A stretch of DNA of 64,000 nt from [Pseudomonas] carboxydohydrogena. Lineage in GTDB: Bacteria; Pseudomonadota; Alphaproteobacteria; Rhizobiales; Xanthobacteraceae. The notes beneath the pieces were generated by a model. The model saw only the letters and a list, made by a program, of their open reading frames with translations, was not told the origin of the DNA and did no database searches. The stretch spans positions 2,788,501-2,852,500 of the forward strand of contig NZ_CP113162.1 of NCBI RefSeq assembly GCF_029030725.1. Reading direction: 5' to 3'. Shown in pieces: positions 10,123 through 20,584 of this stretch (positions within the stretch are counted from its first letter, which is position 1; every line of letters starts with the position of its first letter). A program made the translations under genes and the position numbers.

Positions 10123-10357
10123 CTTTGTCCCCGAAAACTTGAACCCCGCCGCGAACGCCGCCAAACGGCGCGCTTCGCCAGAATGCTTTTTCAAGCATGC
10201 TCCTCAATCGAGCATGCTCCCTTATAAAGAGCAGGCGGTTGAAACCGCTTCAAAAAATATGATGAATCATTACGGCCGCCAAGCTGCCCAAAGGCGGTAA
10301 TCCCGATCCTGCTTAACGCCGGACTTCCATCTTAAGGCATTGAATTCATTGAATCCG

Positions 10358-10588
<231 letters not shown>

Positions 10589-10692
10589 TCACGCGACATC
10601 ACCGGCCGCCGGTCCCGAACGACCCAACGATACCCCCAAACGGGTGCGAGGCATATCGGTGTCTCGCAGCGGCGCGCATGGGCGCGGCGACA

Positions 10693-11310
10693 TCACATCG
10701 GCGGCGTCAGGCCGTCGATGCCAACGCTGACGCGCGATGTCTCCAGCGCGCCATCTGCCGTGCGCGCCGTCGCGGCGATGATGTGGGCGCCTTCCCGAAG
10801 ATCGGAGCGTTTGCCTGGCACCAGTTTCACCACCGCCGTCTCCGGCGTGACGACGACCTGTTTTTCGCCGCCACGGTATTTCACCGTCAACGTGGAGCCA
10901 TCATTGCTTTCCACCATCTTGTCGAGGCCGCCATTGGTCATGCTGCTGTTGGGCGCGGTGTCCCAGGGCCGCGTTCCTTCGCCCGCGCCGCGCAGCGAAT
11001 CCGGGAACAGATGAATCTCGGTGGCTTTCTGGTTGCCCTGCGCGTCGGCGACCGAGGTAACGCCGATATAAGCGCCGGGCGCGATGTCCGGCATCGCTAT
11101 CTTCTCGACGCCGGTGATGGCGGCATTCGGCGTCATCTTGATCGTGACGTTGTGACCATCGGTTTTCTTCACGATCAAGAGATCGCCATTGATGGATTCG
11201 ATCATGCCGCGCACACGGGATGCCGGCGGTTGCCGCATGTCGGCAAAAGCGGATGTCAAAGTCAGCAGCGAAGCGGCGAGGCAGATGGCGAGAAGGCGTA
11301 ACAACGGCAT
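10693..11310 (-). CDS. Secreted or periplasmic protein with repeated OB-like segments
   Basis: The 205-residue precursor has a signal peptide (LLRLLAICLAASLLTLTSAFA). The mature part contains two similar segments, each with a beta-rich core: RGMIESINGDLLIVKKTDG and VESNDGSTLTVKYRGGEKQ. This pattern resembles DUF5666-type proteins, but I am not sure of the family. It has no catalytic motif and no cysteines in the mature part. The start chosen is ATG 11310, because AGGAG is eight bases upstream; the ATG at 11316 is only one base from it. Confidence 0.75.
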   Translation of the reverse strand: MPLLRLLAICLAASLLTLTSAFADMRQPPASRVRGMIESINGDLLIVKKTDGHNVTIKMTPNAAITGVEKIAMPDIAPGAYIGVTSVADAQGNQKATEIHLFPDSLRGAGEGTRPWDTAPNSSMTNGGLDKMVESNDGSTLTVKYRGGEKQVVVTPETAVVKLVPGKRSDLREGAHIIAATARTADGALETSRVSVGIDGLTPPM

Positions 11311-11369
11311 GATCATTCTCCTGATTCCGCCATCAAGTTACGCGGCAAATCTGGCAAGCGTTTCGACGC

Positions 11370-12218
11370 TCACGCAGAGGTGAGATCGGCCTCGACCAGC
11401 GCGCGCAATTCCGGCGTCACTTGCGGACGCTTCCCGAACCACAGCTCGAACCCGCGCACGGCCTGATGCAGCAGCATGCCGAGACCATCGGCGGTCCGCA
11501 GACCACGCGCCTTCGCAGCCCTCAGCAACGCGGTTTCGAGCGGCACATAGACGAGATCGGCGACCGCCGCATCCGCCCGCAAGGCAGATACGTCGAACGG
11601 CAAGGACGGCTGCCCTTTCATGCCGAGCGAGGTGGTGTTCACCACGAGGCCCGCCTTCGGCAGGATCGCACCCACATCGTCCCAGGCGGCCACGCGAACC
11701 CGCTCGCCGTAAGGCTGCGCCAGTGCCTGCGCGCGATCGCGGCTGCGATTGACGAGATGGATGCGCGCAACGCCACGCTCGATGAGCCCGAACACCACCG
11801 CGCGCGCCGAGCCGCCCGCGCCCAGCACCACGGCCTCGCCATCCGCATTCCAATCCGGTGCGGATGCATCGAGATTGCCGATGAACCCCTCGACATCGGT
11901 ATTGGTCGAATGCAGGCCGCCGTTCGCGAAATACAGCGTGTTGGCCGCGCCTACCGCGCGGGCGCGCGCGTCCGGCGTCGAGAGCGCGAGCGCCTGCTCC
12001 TTGTGCGGAATGGTGACGTTCGCGCCGCGATAACCGCGCGCGGCAAGCGAACCGATGAAATCCGCGAACGCCGCTGGCTCCACCGCCTCGATGCGATAGT
12101 CGCCCGCGATGCCGAATTGCTTCAGCCAGTATTTATGAATGATCGGCGAACGCGAATGCGCGGCCGGCCAGCCGATCAGGCATGCGGCAGGATCTGCGTT
12201 CACGGGATTTGCGTTCAC
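11370..12218 (-). CDS. aroE: Shikimate dehydrogenase
   Basis: AroE reduces 3-dehydroshikimate to shikimate with NADPH. The 282-residue protein carries the substrate-binding serines in HSRSPIIHKYW, the catalytic lysine in NVTIPHKEQAL, the aspartate in NTDVEGFIGN and the dinucleotide motif GAGGSARAVVFGL. The start is GTG 12218 with GGAG eight bases upstream. It follows the SulP gene on the same strand with a 58-nt gap and could be in its transcript, although the functions are unrelated. Confidence 0.95.
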   Translation of the reverse strand: MNANPVNADPAACLIGWPAAHSRSPIIHKYWLKQFGIAGDYRIEAVEPAAFADFIGSLAARGYRGANVTIPHKEQALALSTPDARARAVGAANTLYFANGGLHSTNTDVEGFIGNLDASAPDWNADGEAVVLGAGGSARAVVFGLIERGVARIHLVNRSRDRAQALAQPYGERVRVAAWDDVGAILPKAGLVVNTTSLGMKGQPSLPFDVSALRADAAVADLVYVPLETALLRAAKARGLRTADGLGMLLHQAVRGFELWFGKRPQVTPELRALVEADLTSA

Positions 12219-12276
12219 CGACAGCGCTCCGTTGGATTCGGCCAGCCGCGCAACGTCGCACGGATCAGCGGTCAGA

Positions 12277-14040
12277 TCACGCGGCGGCGGAGGCTGTCAA
12301 TGCAGCCTGGCGCTTGATCTCATCCACCGCACCCGAAATGTCGCGGCGATAGCGCACCATGGGCGGGCGGGCGCCATGGACCAGCAATTCGCGCCGCGCC
12401 TGATGCGACGTGCCGGTCAGAACGACGCGGATGCCCCGTTGCCGGGCCTTTGTAGCGACGCGCGCGATGACATTGGCGGCGGAGGAATCGAGCAGCGGCA
12501 CGGCCTCGAAATCGATCACCAACCCCTTGTGACCGCTCGGAACTTCGTCGAGCACCGCGCCGATGGTGGACGCCGCGCCGAAAAAGAAGGCGCCGGAAAT
12601 GCGGTAAACGATGACATCCGGATCGGTGGCCAACGCCGAATCGTAAGGAGTGCGCTCGCTGGAACCGTCGGCCTTGTCGTCTTCCACCCATGGGCCGGGA
12701 ATTTCAGTCGCGGTCGCCGCCGAAGCCATCCGATGGATGAACAGCATCGCGCCGAGCGCAAAGCCGACCACGATGCCTTCGGTGAGATCGCGAAACACGG
12801 TGAGCAAGAACGTCGCGAGCAGCACCGCGGCATCGCCCCAGGACGAGCGCACCAACGTCGCGAACTCGTGCTTCTCCGCCATGGTCCATGCGACCACGAC
12901 CAGCACCGCCGCCAGCGTGCACAGCGGAACGTAACTCGCAAGCGGCGCAGCGATCAGGATGAACAGCAGCACGGACACCGAATGCATGATGCCGGATACC
13001 GGGCTGCGCGCGCCGGCGCGAATGTTGGTGGCGGTGCGCGCGATCAGGCCGGTGACGCAGATGCCGCCGAACAGCGCCGACGCCATGTTGGCGACGCCCT
13101 GCGCCACCAGTTCGCAGTTCGAGCGATGCCGCCGTCCCGTCATGCCGTCTGCGACCACGGCCGACAGCAGGGATTCGATCGACCCCAGAAGTGCGAAGGC
13201 GATGGCGTCGGGCAGCACCGCCTGAATCTTCTGTAGCGAGAAGACCGGCAGCACGGGGGCTGGAATCGATTCAGGAATGCCGCCGAAGCGCGAGCCGATG
13301 GTTTCCACCGGCAAGCCCAGCATCGCGGCTGCAACAGTGGCAAGCACCACGCCGATCAGAATGCCCGGCCAGTTCGGGCGCAGGATGCGCAGCACGACCA
13401 TCACCGCAATGGTCACGACCGCCAGCAGTACCGCCGATGGATTGATTGTCCCGATCACGCCGCCGAGCGCGGCGAGCTTGGGCAGGAACGCCGCCGGTTC
13501 GTGGCCCGGCAGATTGAGGCCGAGCAGATCCTTGATCTGGCTGGCGAAGATGATGACCGCGATGCCCGCCGTGAAACCCACTGTCACCGGATAGGGAATG
13601 AACTTGACGTAAGTCCCGAGCCGCAGGAATCCGGCCGCGATCAGGAACACACCGGCCATCATCGTCGCCAGGATCACGCCGTCGAGGCCGTGATTTTGCA
13701 CCGTCTGGGCAACAAGGACGATAAAGGCACCGGCCGGGCCGCCGACCTGGAAACGGCTGCCGCCGAGCAGCGACACGAAAAGACCACCGACGATGGCGGT
13801 GTAAAGGCCGCGATCCGGTGTGACACCCGAGGCGATGGCGATCGCCATCGACAATGGCAGCGCGACGATCGCAACCGTCAGTCCCGCCACCACGTCGGCA
13901 CGGAAACTCGAGAGGTCATAACCCTCGCGCAGCACCGTGACGATCTTGGGTGTATAGAGTTCGACAAACGTGGGGCCGACGGGCTTGCCTGACGATACGG
14001 GCGATGCTTCGGAAGCCCGATGTCCCGCCTGACTATTCAC
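12277..14040 (-). CDS. SulP-family anion transporter with C-terminal STAS domain
   Basis: The 587-residue protein has a SulP membrane domain (about residues 40-430), with signature regions such as GLTVAIVALPLSMAIAIASG and an RSNCELVAQGVANMASALFG segment. A cytoplasmic STAS domain follows (about 480-575, around GLVIDFEAVPLLDSSAANV). SulP proteins move sulfate, bicarbonate or dicarboxylates; the substrate cannot be assigned. The start is GTG 14040. Its bases overlap the TGA of the upstream DUF992 gene (GTGA), so translation is probably coupled. No other plausible start occurs before the first helix. Confidence 0.9.
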   Translation of the reverse strand: MNSQAGHRASEASPVSSGKPVGPTFVELYTPKIVTVLREGYDLSSFRADVVAGLTVAIVALPLSMAIAIASGVTPDRGLYTAIVGGLFVSLLGGSRFQVGGPAGAFIVLVAQTVQNHGLDGVILATMMAGVFLIAAGFLRLGTYVKFIPYPVTVGFTAGIAVIIFASQIKDLLGLNLPGHEPAAFLPKLAALGGVIGTINPSAVLLAVVTIAVMVVLRILRPNWPGILIGVVLATVAAAMLGLPVETIGSRFGGIPESIPAPVLPVFSLQKIQAVLPDAIAFALLGSIESLLSAVVADGMTGRRHRSNCELVAQGVANMASALFGGICVTGLIARTATNIRAGARSPVSGIMHSVSVLLFILIAAPLASYVPLCTLAAVLVVVAWTMAEKHEFATLVRSSWGDAAVLLATFLLTVFRDLTEGIVVGFALGAMLFIHRMASAATATEIPGPWVEDDKADGSSERTPYDSALATDPDVIVYRISGAFFFGAASTIGAVLDEVPSGHKGLVIDFEAVPLLDSSAANVIARVATKARQRGIRVVLTGTSHQARRELLVHGARPPMVRYRRDISGAVDEIKRQAALTASAAA

Positions 14041-14516
14041 CGGCCCGGCCGAAGCTGGAGGCTTTGCACGCCCGCCGCGACGCTAAGCCCCGTTTGTCCC
14101 TGCACGCTCAATGGTTGCAGGGCGAAGGAATTGGCCGAGCCCCCGACCAGCGCATTGGCGCCGAGGCCGACGCCGACCGCGGCGCTCGCATCGACACCGG
14201 CGTAGTCGCCGGACAAATCACCAGCTCCAAGCTGAACAGTTGGCGCGAACACGACCCACGAGACGGCGGTCTGATCCGTGATGCCGAGGTCGAGGCCAAC
14301 CTTGGTGACGGTCGCTATGTAAAGATCGTCCGGTCGGCCGTTGGCGCGAAAGACGCAGCCGAGATTGTTCATCGATCCGACCACCAGCCCGACATGGGGC
14401 CCGCCACGGCATTCGATGACGCCCGCCTGCACCCGGCCCTGCTGGGCGTTGGCAGCGGCGGTCAGCGCAAAAAGAGCGGCGGCGGCAAAGGACGAAACTG
14501 CGAGAGCGCGGCGCAT
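14037..14516 (-). CDS. DUF992 secreted protein, copy 1
   Basis: The 159-residue precursor has a signal peptide ending ANAQQG. The DUF992 domain covers the rest, with two conserved cysteines (VIECRGGPH and NLGCVFR) and the family ending SANSFALQPLSVQGQTG. The function of DUF992 is not known; the proteins are short, beta-rich and periplasmic or surface-located. The start is ATG 14516, with GGGGGA a few bases upstream. The stop overlaps the SulP GTG start. It shares much of its sequence with the gene at 14683-15213, so the two are duplicates that have diverged. Confidence 0.87.
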   Translation of the reverse strand: MRRALAVSSFAAAALFALTAAANAQQGRVQAGVIECRGGPHVGLVVGSMNNLGCVFRANGRPDDLYIATVTKVGLDLGITDQTAVSWVVFAPTVQLGAGDLSGDYAGVDASAAVGVGLGANALVGGSANSFALQPLSVQGQTGLSVAAGVQSLQLRPGR

Positions 14517-14629
14517 GAAATCCCCCAATCAGGAGCCGCGCACGGACTCAGGAAGCGGCCCTTCCCTTTTTATCCCCAGCCGTGGGGGGACTTCAACCGG
14601 ATCGCATCCGGGAGCCACCAAAAGCCCAT

Positions 14630-14660
14630 AAAAAAACAGGCCCGCTGACGCGGGCCTGTC
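14630..14660 (-). terminator. Intrinsic terminator between the two DUF992 genes
   Basis: ACAGGCCCGC (14636-14645) and GCGGGCCTGT (14650-14659) form a 10-bp perfect stem with a TGAC loop. On the minus strand a run of T follows directly (14631-14635 are all A on the plus strand). It ends the transcript of the DUF992 gene at 14683-15213, so copy 1 and SulP need their own promoter. Confidence 0.9.
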
Positions 14661-14682
14661 CGATATATTCCATCCGCCAGAA

Positions 14683-15213
14683 TTAGCGGTGATGACGATG
14701 GTGGCGGTGATGCCGCTTCTTGGCATGGCCACGGTGCACATAGCCAACCGGGCGCAGCTCGAGGTTGACGATACCGCCCGAGACATTGAGGCCGGTCTGG
14801 CCCTGCAAGCTGAGGGGTTGCAGCGCGAACGAGTTGGCCGAGCCGCCGACCAGGAAGTTGCTGCCGCCGCCGACGCCGATCGCGGCATTACCGCCGACGC
14901 CCGCGTAGCTGCCGGAGAGATCGCCCGGGCCGACCTGGACGGTCGGAGCATGAACGCGCCAGCCGAAATCGGTCTGGCTGGTCGCGCCGAGGTCGACGCC
15001 GAAGCGGCGGACGGTGGCGACATAACCTTCGGGACGACGGCCACGGCCCTCGAACACGCAGTCAAGATTGGTCGTGGAGGTCAGGATCTGGCCGACATTC
15101 GGACCACCGTGGCAGCGAAGAACGCCAACCTGGACGCCCTGCTGCGCATTCGCAGTCGCGAACGACGCAAGAAGAAGGGCAGATGCTGCGCCGACAAGGT
15201 AAGAAAGTCGCAT
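14683..15213 (-). CDS. DUF992 secreted protein, copy 2, with His-rich C-terminus
   Basis: The 176-residue precursor has a signal peptide ending ATANAQQG and a DUF992 domain with paired cysteines (VLRCHGGPN and NLDCVFEG). It has the same GGSANSFALQPLS block as the neighbouring copy. Unlike copy 1 it continues into a basic, histidine-rich tail, AKKRHHRHHRHHR, which could bind metal or anionic polymers; that is inference from composition only. The start is ATG 15213, with GGAG about eight bases upstream. It has its own terminator. Confidence 0.87.
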   Translation of the reverse strand: MRLSYLVGAASALLLASFATANAQQGVQVGVLRCHGGPNVGQILTSTTNLDCVFEGRGRRPEGYVATVRRFGVDLGATSQTDFGWRVHAPTVQVGPGDLSGSYAGVGGNAAIGVGGGSNFLVGGSANSFALQPLSLQGQTGLNVSGGIVNLELRPVGYVHRGHAKKRHHRHHRHHR

Positions 15214-15338
15214 GGGAAGTCTCCGGCTACACGAATCGATATCGATGCGTTGGGAAAGGAAGGAAGATAGAGAGAGGAAAGCGCATAACACGCTGCCCTC
15301 CCGCTGCAAGTCACAATGCCGAGAATAGTTACAAATAT

Positions 15339-16598
<1,260 letters not shown>

Positions 16599-16822
16599 CT
16601 AAAAGTGCGCCGCACACTAGGACCGGCGGCGGTGCATCGCAAGAAGGTTCGCTGCAAAGCTGGGAAATTTCGGGATTGTGAACGAAAAAGCTCCCTGAAT
16701 CGGGCTTGAACGCGGCACTCGCCTGCCCGCCCCGGAGACAGGCATTCCCTCGATCTTAACGGGACGCGAACCCGGCCCTGATAAGCCGGACATCGGTTAC
16801 CTCTCTCGTTTCAGGCCCCGGA

Positions 16823-17887
16823 ATGGATGTCTTCCAACCCTCCTTGCAGCGGCTCAACCGCGCGATCTGGATCGTGGTCGCGGCGATGGGCGCGAGCATC
16901 GTCATCGCATCGCTGATCGGGCCGTTTCACATCGAATGGGCGTCGTTCACGACAGCGACGGGCGCCTGCATTCTGTTATGCGCCGCGAACTGGTTCTACA
17001 CTTCGGTCCGCCGGGACCCGAACATCGGCGGTGCGCTGATGAGCACCGCGCAGATCGTTGCGTTCACCGCTGTCGGCGCGCCGCTATCCTACGTCGCCGC
17101 AAGCGCCGGGTTTCCCTTGCAGGACGCCCTTCTCGCCAGTTGGGATCGTCATCTCGGCATCGACTGGTCTGGATACGTTTCCTTGATCACCAGCCATGCA
17201 TGGCTCTCCCGGATTTTCGCGTTGGCCTATGCGAGCTTCACGCTGCAAGTCATCACGACAGTACTGATACTTGGATTCGCCGGGCACATCCGGCGCCTGA
17301 ACGTCTTCGTTCAGGCATTCATGCTGACGACTCTCCTCACTATCGGCATATCCGCCGTCCTCCCCGCCATGGGGCCGTGGCTTTTCTACCATGCGCAACC
17401 CGCTATCGCTCATGGTGCTGTCCCCGCGTCGTCGACAAGCTGGCCCGTCTTCCTCGGTCTTCGAGACGGCACATTCCATGCGATGTCGGGGTTGAATTCG
17501 GAAGGCATCATCACTTTCCCGAGTCTGCACGCGGCTCTCGGCGTGCTTTTCGTGCTGGCCCTTTGGCGTGTGCGCGGACTGCGATGGATATCGCTCGCCA
17601 TCAACATGATGATGATCATGGCAACACCTTTCGCGGGCAGTCATTATGTCGTGGATGTCATCGCCGGAATTGCCATCGCATTTGCCTGCTGGCTGATAGC
17701 GCACCGGATCGTTCGCAACGATCTGGCAAACGATATGACGCGACTTCCCCCGGTCGCGGATTCTCCCTCGATCGTGCCGCCCATCGAGAGCAATGGAACA
17801 GGCGCAATCGTGACGGACGGTCTCGCCCCGACGCGAGTCTCGCCCGGGACCGCAACCGTCAGGCGCCCGGATATCGCCAAAACGTGA
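16823..17887 (+). CDS. PAP2-family membrane phosphatase/transferase
   Basis: The 354-residue protein has six or more membrane helices and a PAP2 catalytic core of the AUR1/inositolphosphoryl-transferase-like type. The second and third motifs are visible as FPSLHAALGVLFVLALW (catalytic His) and GSHYVVDVIAG (His-Asp). Such enzymes act on lipid phosphates at the periplasmic face of the membrane; the substrate is unknown. The C-terminal 55 residues are Pro/Thr-rich and polar. The start is ATG 16823, with only a weak ribosome binding site. The local GC is slightly lower than that of its neighbours. Confidence 0.85.
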   Translation: MDVFQPSLQRLNRAIWIVVAAMGASIVIASLIGPFHIEWASFTTATGACILLCAANWFYTSVRRDPNIGGALMSTAQIVAFTAVGAPLSYVAASAGFPLQDALLASWDRHLGIDWSGYVSLITSHAWLSRIFALAYASFTLQVITTVLILGFAGHIRRLNVFVQAFMLTTLLTIGISAVLPAMGPWLFYHAQPAIAHGAVPASSTSWPVFLGLRDGTFHAMSGLNSEGIITFPSLHAALGVLFVLALWRVRGLRWISLAINMMMIMATPFAGSHYVVDVIAGIAIAFACWLIAHRIVRNDLANDMTRLPPVADSPSIVPPIESNGTGAIVTDGLAPTRVSPGTATVRRPDIAKT

Positions 17888-18039
17888 TCCTGTCGCGGCG
17901 CGGCAAAATCCTGCTGCAAGGGCGGCTTGAAAGAGAGCTTTCAACTATTCCAGGCCGCCGGCCTTGCGGGGACATCGCCCGCACCTCATTGTCTGGGCCA
18001 ACGATTTTGCGGTCCGCCGCCCAGTGAGACGAACGACGG

Positions 18040-18678
18040 ATGTACAAGCTCTATTCGATGCAGCGCTCCGGCAACAGCTACAAGGTCCGGCTGGCGCTCG
18101 CCCTCCTCGGCATTCCCTTCGAAGTGGTCGAGATCGACATTCTTCGCGGCGAAAGCCGCACGCCGGATTTCCTCGCGATGAATCCGCGCGGACAGGTGCC
18201 GCTGCTGGAGGTCGCCGAAAAGCACTACCTCGCCGAGTCGAACGCAATCCTGTGGTATCTCGCCATCAACACGCCGCTCGCGCCGGAAAGCGCCATCGAG
18301 CGCGCCGAGGCGCTGCAATGGATGTTCTTCGAACAGCACGCGCTGGAGCCGAGTGTCGGCGCGGCCTATTTCTGGCTGGCGCTGGTGCGCGGCGGCCGCG
18401 ACCTGCAAATGCACGCGCTGGAAGACTGGATGGAGCGCGGCTACGGCGCGTTGGGCATGGTCGAAGCCCACCTCAAGGCGCACGACTATTTTGTATCGGG
18501 TCACCTGACCGTCGCGGACATCGCGATGTACGGCTACACCCACGTCGCCGAGCAATGCGATTTCAGCCTGCGAGAATTTCCCGCGATCCGCGACTGGCTC
18601 AAGCGCGTCGAAAGTCATCCGCGCTTCGTGCGGATGGACGGGATTCGCGAGCCCTCCCTCAGTGCGGAAAGGGCGTGA
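18040..18678 (+). CDS. Glutathione S-transferase family protein
   Basis: The 212-residue protein has an N-terminal thioredoxin-fold domain (residues 1-80) with the cis-proline in NPRGQVPLLEV and the glutathione-binding LAESNAILWYL. A helical C-terminal domain carries HLTVADIAMYGYTHVAEQ, the usual GST N-capping motif. It probably conjugates or reduces hydrophobic electrophiles with glutathione in the cytoplasm; the substrate is unknown. It stands alone on the plus strand and is not similar in detail to the two GST genes at 23.6-25.0 kb. Confidence 0.92.
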   Translation: MYKLYSMQRSGNSYKVRLALALLGIPFEVVEIDILRGESRTPDFLAMNPRGQVPLLEVAEKHYLAESNAILWYLAINTPLAPESAIERAEALQWMFFEQHALEPSVGAAYFWLALVRGGRDLQMHALEDWMERGYGALGMVEAHLKAHDYFVSGHLTVADIAMYGYTHVAEQCDFSLREFPAIRDWLKRVESHPRFVRMDGIREPSLSAERA

Positions 18679-18831
18679 GCTTGCAGCACTGAGCGGCCGG
18701 GGATAACGGGCACAACCCTGGAACCCGCCGCGTTTCCGCCATAGTTCTGGCCACTAGCGCCAAATTTCAAACGGTAAAATCTGTCACATCTGGATGCGTG
18801 GTGATTCGCGCCACGTCCAGGATGCCGTGCC

Positions 18832-18999
18832 ATGATGCGTTCGAAGATCGTTGACCGGGGCTTCCAGTATCCTTCCGCCCCCGCGCGCCGCGCCGCCCAT
18901 GACCTGACGGCCGCAGCCATTGCAGCTGCGTGCCTGTCCGTGTGCCTCGTCGTCTCGCTTGCGATACTTTCGATCTGGTTCGTGAGCAGCATCGCTTGA
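18832..18999 (+). CDS. Putative small single-pass membrane protein (55 aa)
   Basis: An open frame of 55 residues starts at ATG 18832 (or 18835) and stops at TGA. It has a basic, proline-containing N-terminus (SKIVDRGFQYPSAPARR) and one strongly hydrophobic helix (AACLSVCLVVSLAILSIWF). AGGA lies about nine bases upstream of the first ATG. The lone helix and basic N-terminus look like many real small rhizobial membrane proteins, but I know no family and no neighbour supports a role. Confidence 0.45.
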   Translation: MMRSKIVDRGFQYPSAPARRAAHDLTAAAIAAACLSVCLVVSLAILSIWFVSSIA

Positions 19000-19031
19000 A
19001 TTCCCGCCCGCCCTTTTTCTCGGGGTTGCCG

Positions 19032-19238
19032 ATGAAGATACCCGTCATCTTCGTCGCGGTGTCGCTGGCCGCCGCCATTCTCGTGCTGGCTTCGCTGCTG
19101 ATCCTGACGCGGGCGGACAGTAGCGACACGAAAATTCTCGGCAGCACGGCGCTCACGGCGCCCGGACTTCGCCCCTCTCAACCCTTCTGGAAGATGAAGA
19201 ACGCGCCGACCGCTATGAAGGCAAAGCCGACCGCCTGA
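19032..19238 (+). CDS. Possible small membrane protein (68 aa), overlapping antisense gene
   Basis: This frame begins MKIPVIFVAVSLAAAILVL, a clear hydrophobic helix or signal sequence, then continues polar to TGA. Its last 61 bases overlap the 3' end of the convergent DMT gene (19178-19528), and the tail (TAMKAKPTA) lies in that overlap. There is no strong ribosome binding site. It may be real because the helix is at the right end, but it could be chance in GC-rich DNA. Confidence 0.3.
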   Translation: MKIPVIFVAVSLAAAILVLASLLILTRADSSDTKILGSTALTAPGLRPSQPFWKMKNAPTAMKAKPTA

Positions 19239-19528
19239 TTCCAGCCCAGCGGCTCCTTGAGATAGAACGCCGAAAATCCCGCGAACACGATCAGCGTAAT
19301 CACTTCCTGAATGGTCTTGAGCTGCGCCGGCGAATAGACCGCGCTGCCCCAGCGATTGGCCGGCACCGCCAGCCAGTACTCGAACAGCGCGATCCCCCAA
19401 CTGACCATGATGACAAGAACCAGCGGGCTCTCCTTGAACCGCAGGTGCCCGTACCAGGCGAAGGTCATGAAACAGTTCGAGGCAAACAGCATCAGGATCG
19501 GCAAAATCGTGGGCGAAATGGTCGGCAT
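19178..19528 (-). CDS. DMT-superfamily small membrane protein (DUF486)
   Basis: The 116-residue protein has four hydrophobic helices. Conserved DUF486 features include FASNCFMTFAWYGHLRF in helix 1, WGIALFEYWLAVPANRWG in the middle, and QLKTIQEVITLIVFAGF before the last helices. The function is unknown; the fold is that of a half-size drug/metabolite transporter, so it probably works as a dimer. The start is ATG 19528. It is convergent with the small frame at 19032-19238. Confidence 0.9.
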   Translation of the reverse strand: MPTISPTILPILMLFASNCFMTFAWYGHLRFKESPLVLVIMVSWGIALFEYWLAVPANRWGSAVYSPAQLKTIQEVITLIVFAGFSAFYLKEPLGWNQAVGFAFIAVGAFFIFQKG

Positions 19529-19795
19529 CGGTTTTCCTTGATGAAAATAGGGGAAGGCTGGTTCAACGCCCCCGGCCCCGAATGGATCGTTGTGCCGGAG
19601 AAAAATCTGTCGCGCGGATGTAACAAACTCCGGCTAGCTTTTGGAAGCGGGCACCTTTGCCCATCGTTCGCCTTTGCGGCCTCAGTCAGCCCATGCAGCT
19701 CCCCCTGCACCATGACTGGCGGTCGCATTTTTTTGCGACCTGCCCTGCGGTAGCAGGATATAAGCGGCTCGCCCAATGTCTTGTTCCGGTTCGTG

Positions 19796-20584
19796 ATGAT
19801 CCGCGCCGCTTCCGCCATTCTCGCGCTGAGCCTGACCTTTCTGGTGCTGGCGCCGTTTCATCTTCTCGGCCTCGCCTTGCAGAACGATTTGCAGCGCAAG
19901 GTGCCGGTGCTGTTTCATCGCATCGTCTGCCGCATCCTCGGCGTGCGCATCCACGAGATCGGCCAGCGCGCCTCCGCCGGACAGACCCTGATCCTGTCGA
20001 ACCATGCGTCCTGGCTCGACATCTCCGTGCTCAGCGCACTGGCACCGGTGGTGTTCGTGGCGAAATCCGAAGTCGCGGGCTGGCCCATCTTCGGTACGCT
20101 CGCGAAATTGCAGCGAACCGTGTTCATCGAGCGCGAGCGACGCCACAAGACCGGCGAGGCGACCGCCGAAATGGCAAACCGTCTGCACAATGGCGACAGC
20201 GTCGTGCTGTTTCCGGAAGGCACCTCAAGCGACGGCATCCGCATCCTGCCGTTCCGTTCGGCGCTGGTCGGCGCGGTGCATCACGCCATGGGCGACGGCA
20301 GAAAGAATATCGTGGTGCAGCCGGTGTCGCTCGCCTACATGAAGTTCGGCGGCGTGCCGGTCGGCCGCGCGCTGCGCGACAAGGTCGCCTGGTATGGCGA
20401 AACCGATCTCGTGCCGCATCTTCTGGGCGTGCTGGCGGCGGGCGCGGTGGATGTCACGGTGAGCTGGGGCGAGGCCATCGCCTGCGATCTCGATGCCAGC
20501 CGCAAGCAGATCACGCGTAACGCGGAAACCGCCGTGCGCACGATGACGGCGTCAGCGCTTCGGGGCACCCCGCAACAAGCTTAG
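19796..20584 (+). CDS. 1-acyl-glycerol-3-phosphate acyltransferase (PlsC-like)
   Basis: The 262-residue membrane-bound protein transfers an acyl chain to a lysophospholipid. The acyltransferase motifs are visible in order: NHASWLD (the HX4D catalytic motif), FIERERR, and FPEGTSSDGIRILPFRSALVG. One N-terminal hydrophobic helix anchors it. It could make phosphatidic acid, or act on ornithine lipid as OlsA does, since the family does not separate these easily. The start is uncertain: ATG 19796 is used; TTG 19781 would add five residues. Its stop overlaps the convergent DUF1501 stop by four bases. Confidence 0.88.
   Translation: MIRAASAILALSLTFLVLAPFHLLGLALQNDLQRKVPVLFHRIVCRILGVRIHEIGQRASAGQTLILSNHASWLDISVLSALAPVVFVAKSEVAGWPIFGTLAKLQRTVFIERERRHKTGEATAEMANRLHNGDSVVLFPEGTSSDGIRILPFRSALVGAVHHAMGDGRKNIVVQPVSLAYMKFGGVPVGRALRDKVAWYGETDLVPHLLGVLAAGAVDVTVSWGEAIACDLDASRKQITRNAETAVRTMTASALRGTPQQA

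Noticed and set aside
9025-10227. Long plus-strand open frame opposite glmM
   Set aside because: Antisense shadow of glmM with no recognisable features.
19721-19740. Hairpin GGTCGCA / TGCGACC with a loop made only of T, upstream of plsC
   Set aside because: No gene ends there on the plus strand and no T-run follows the stem; possibly chance.
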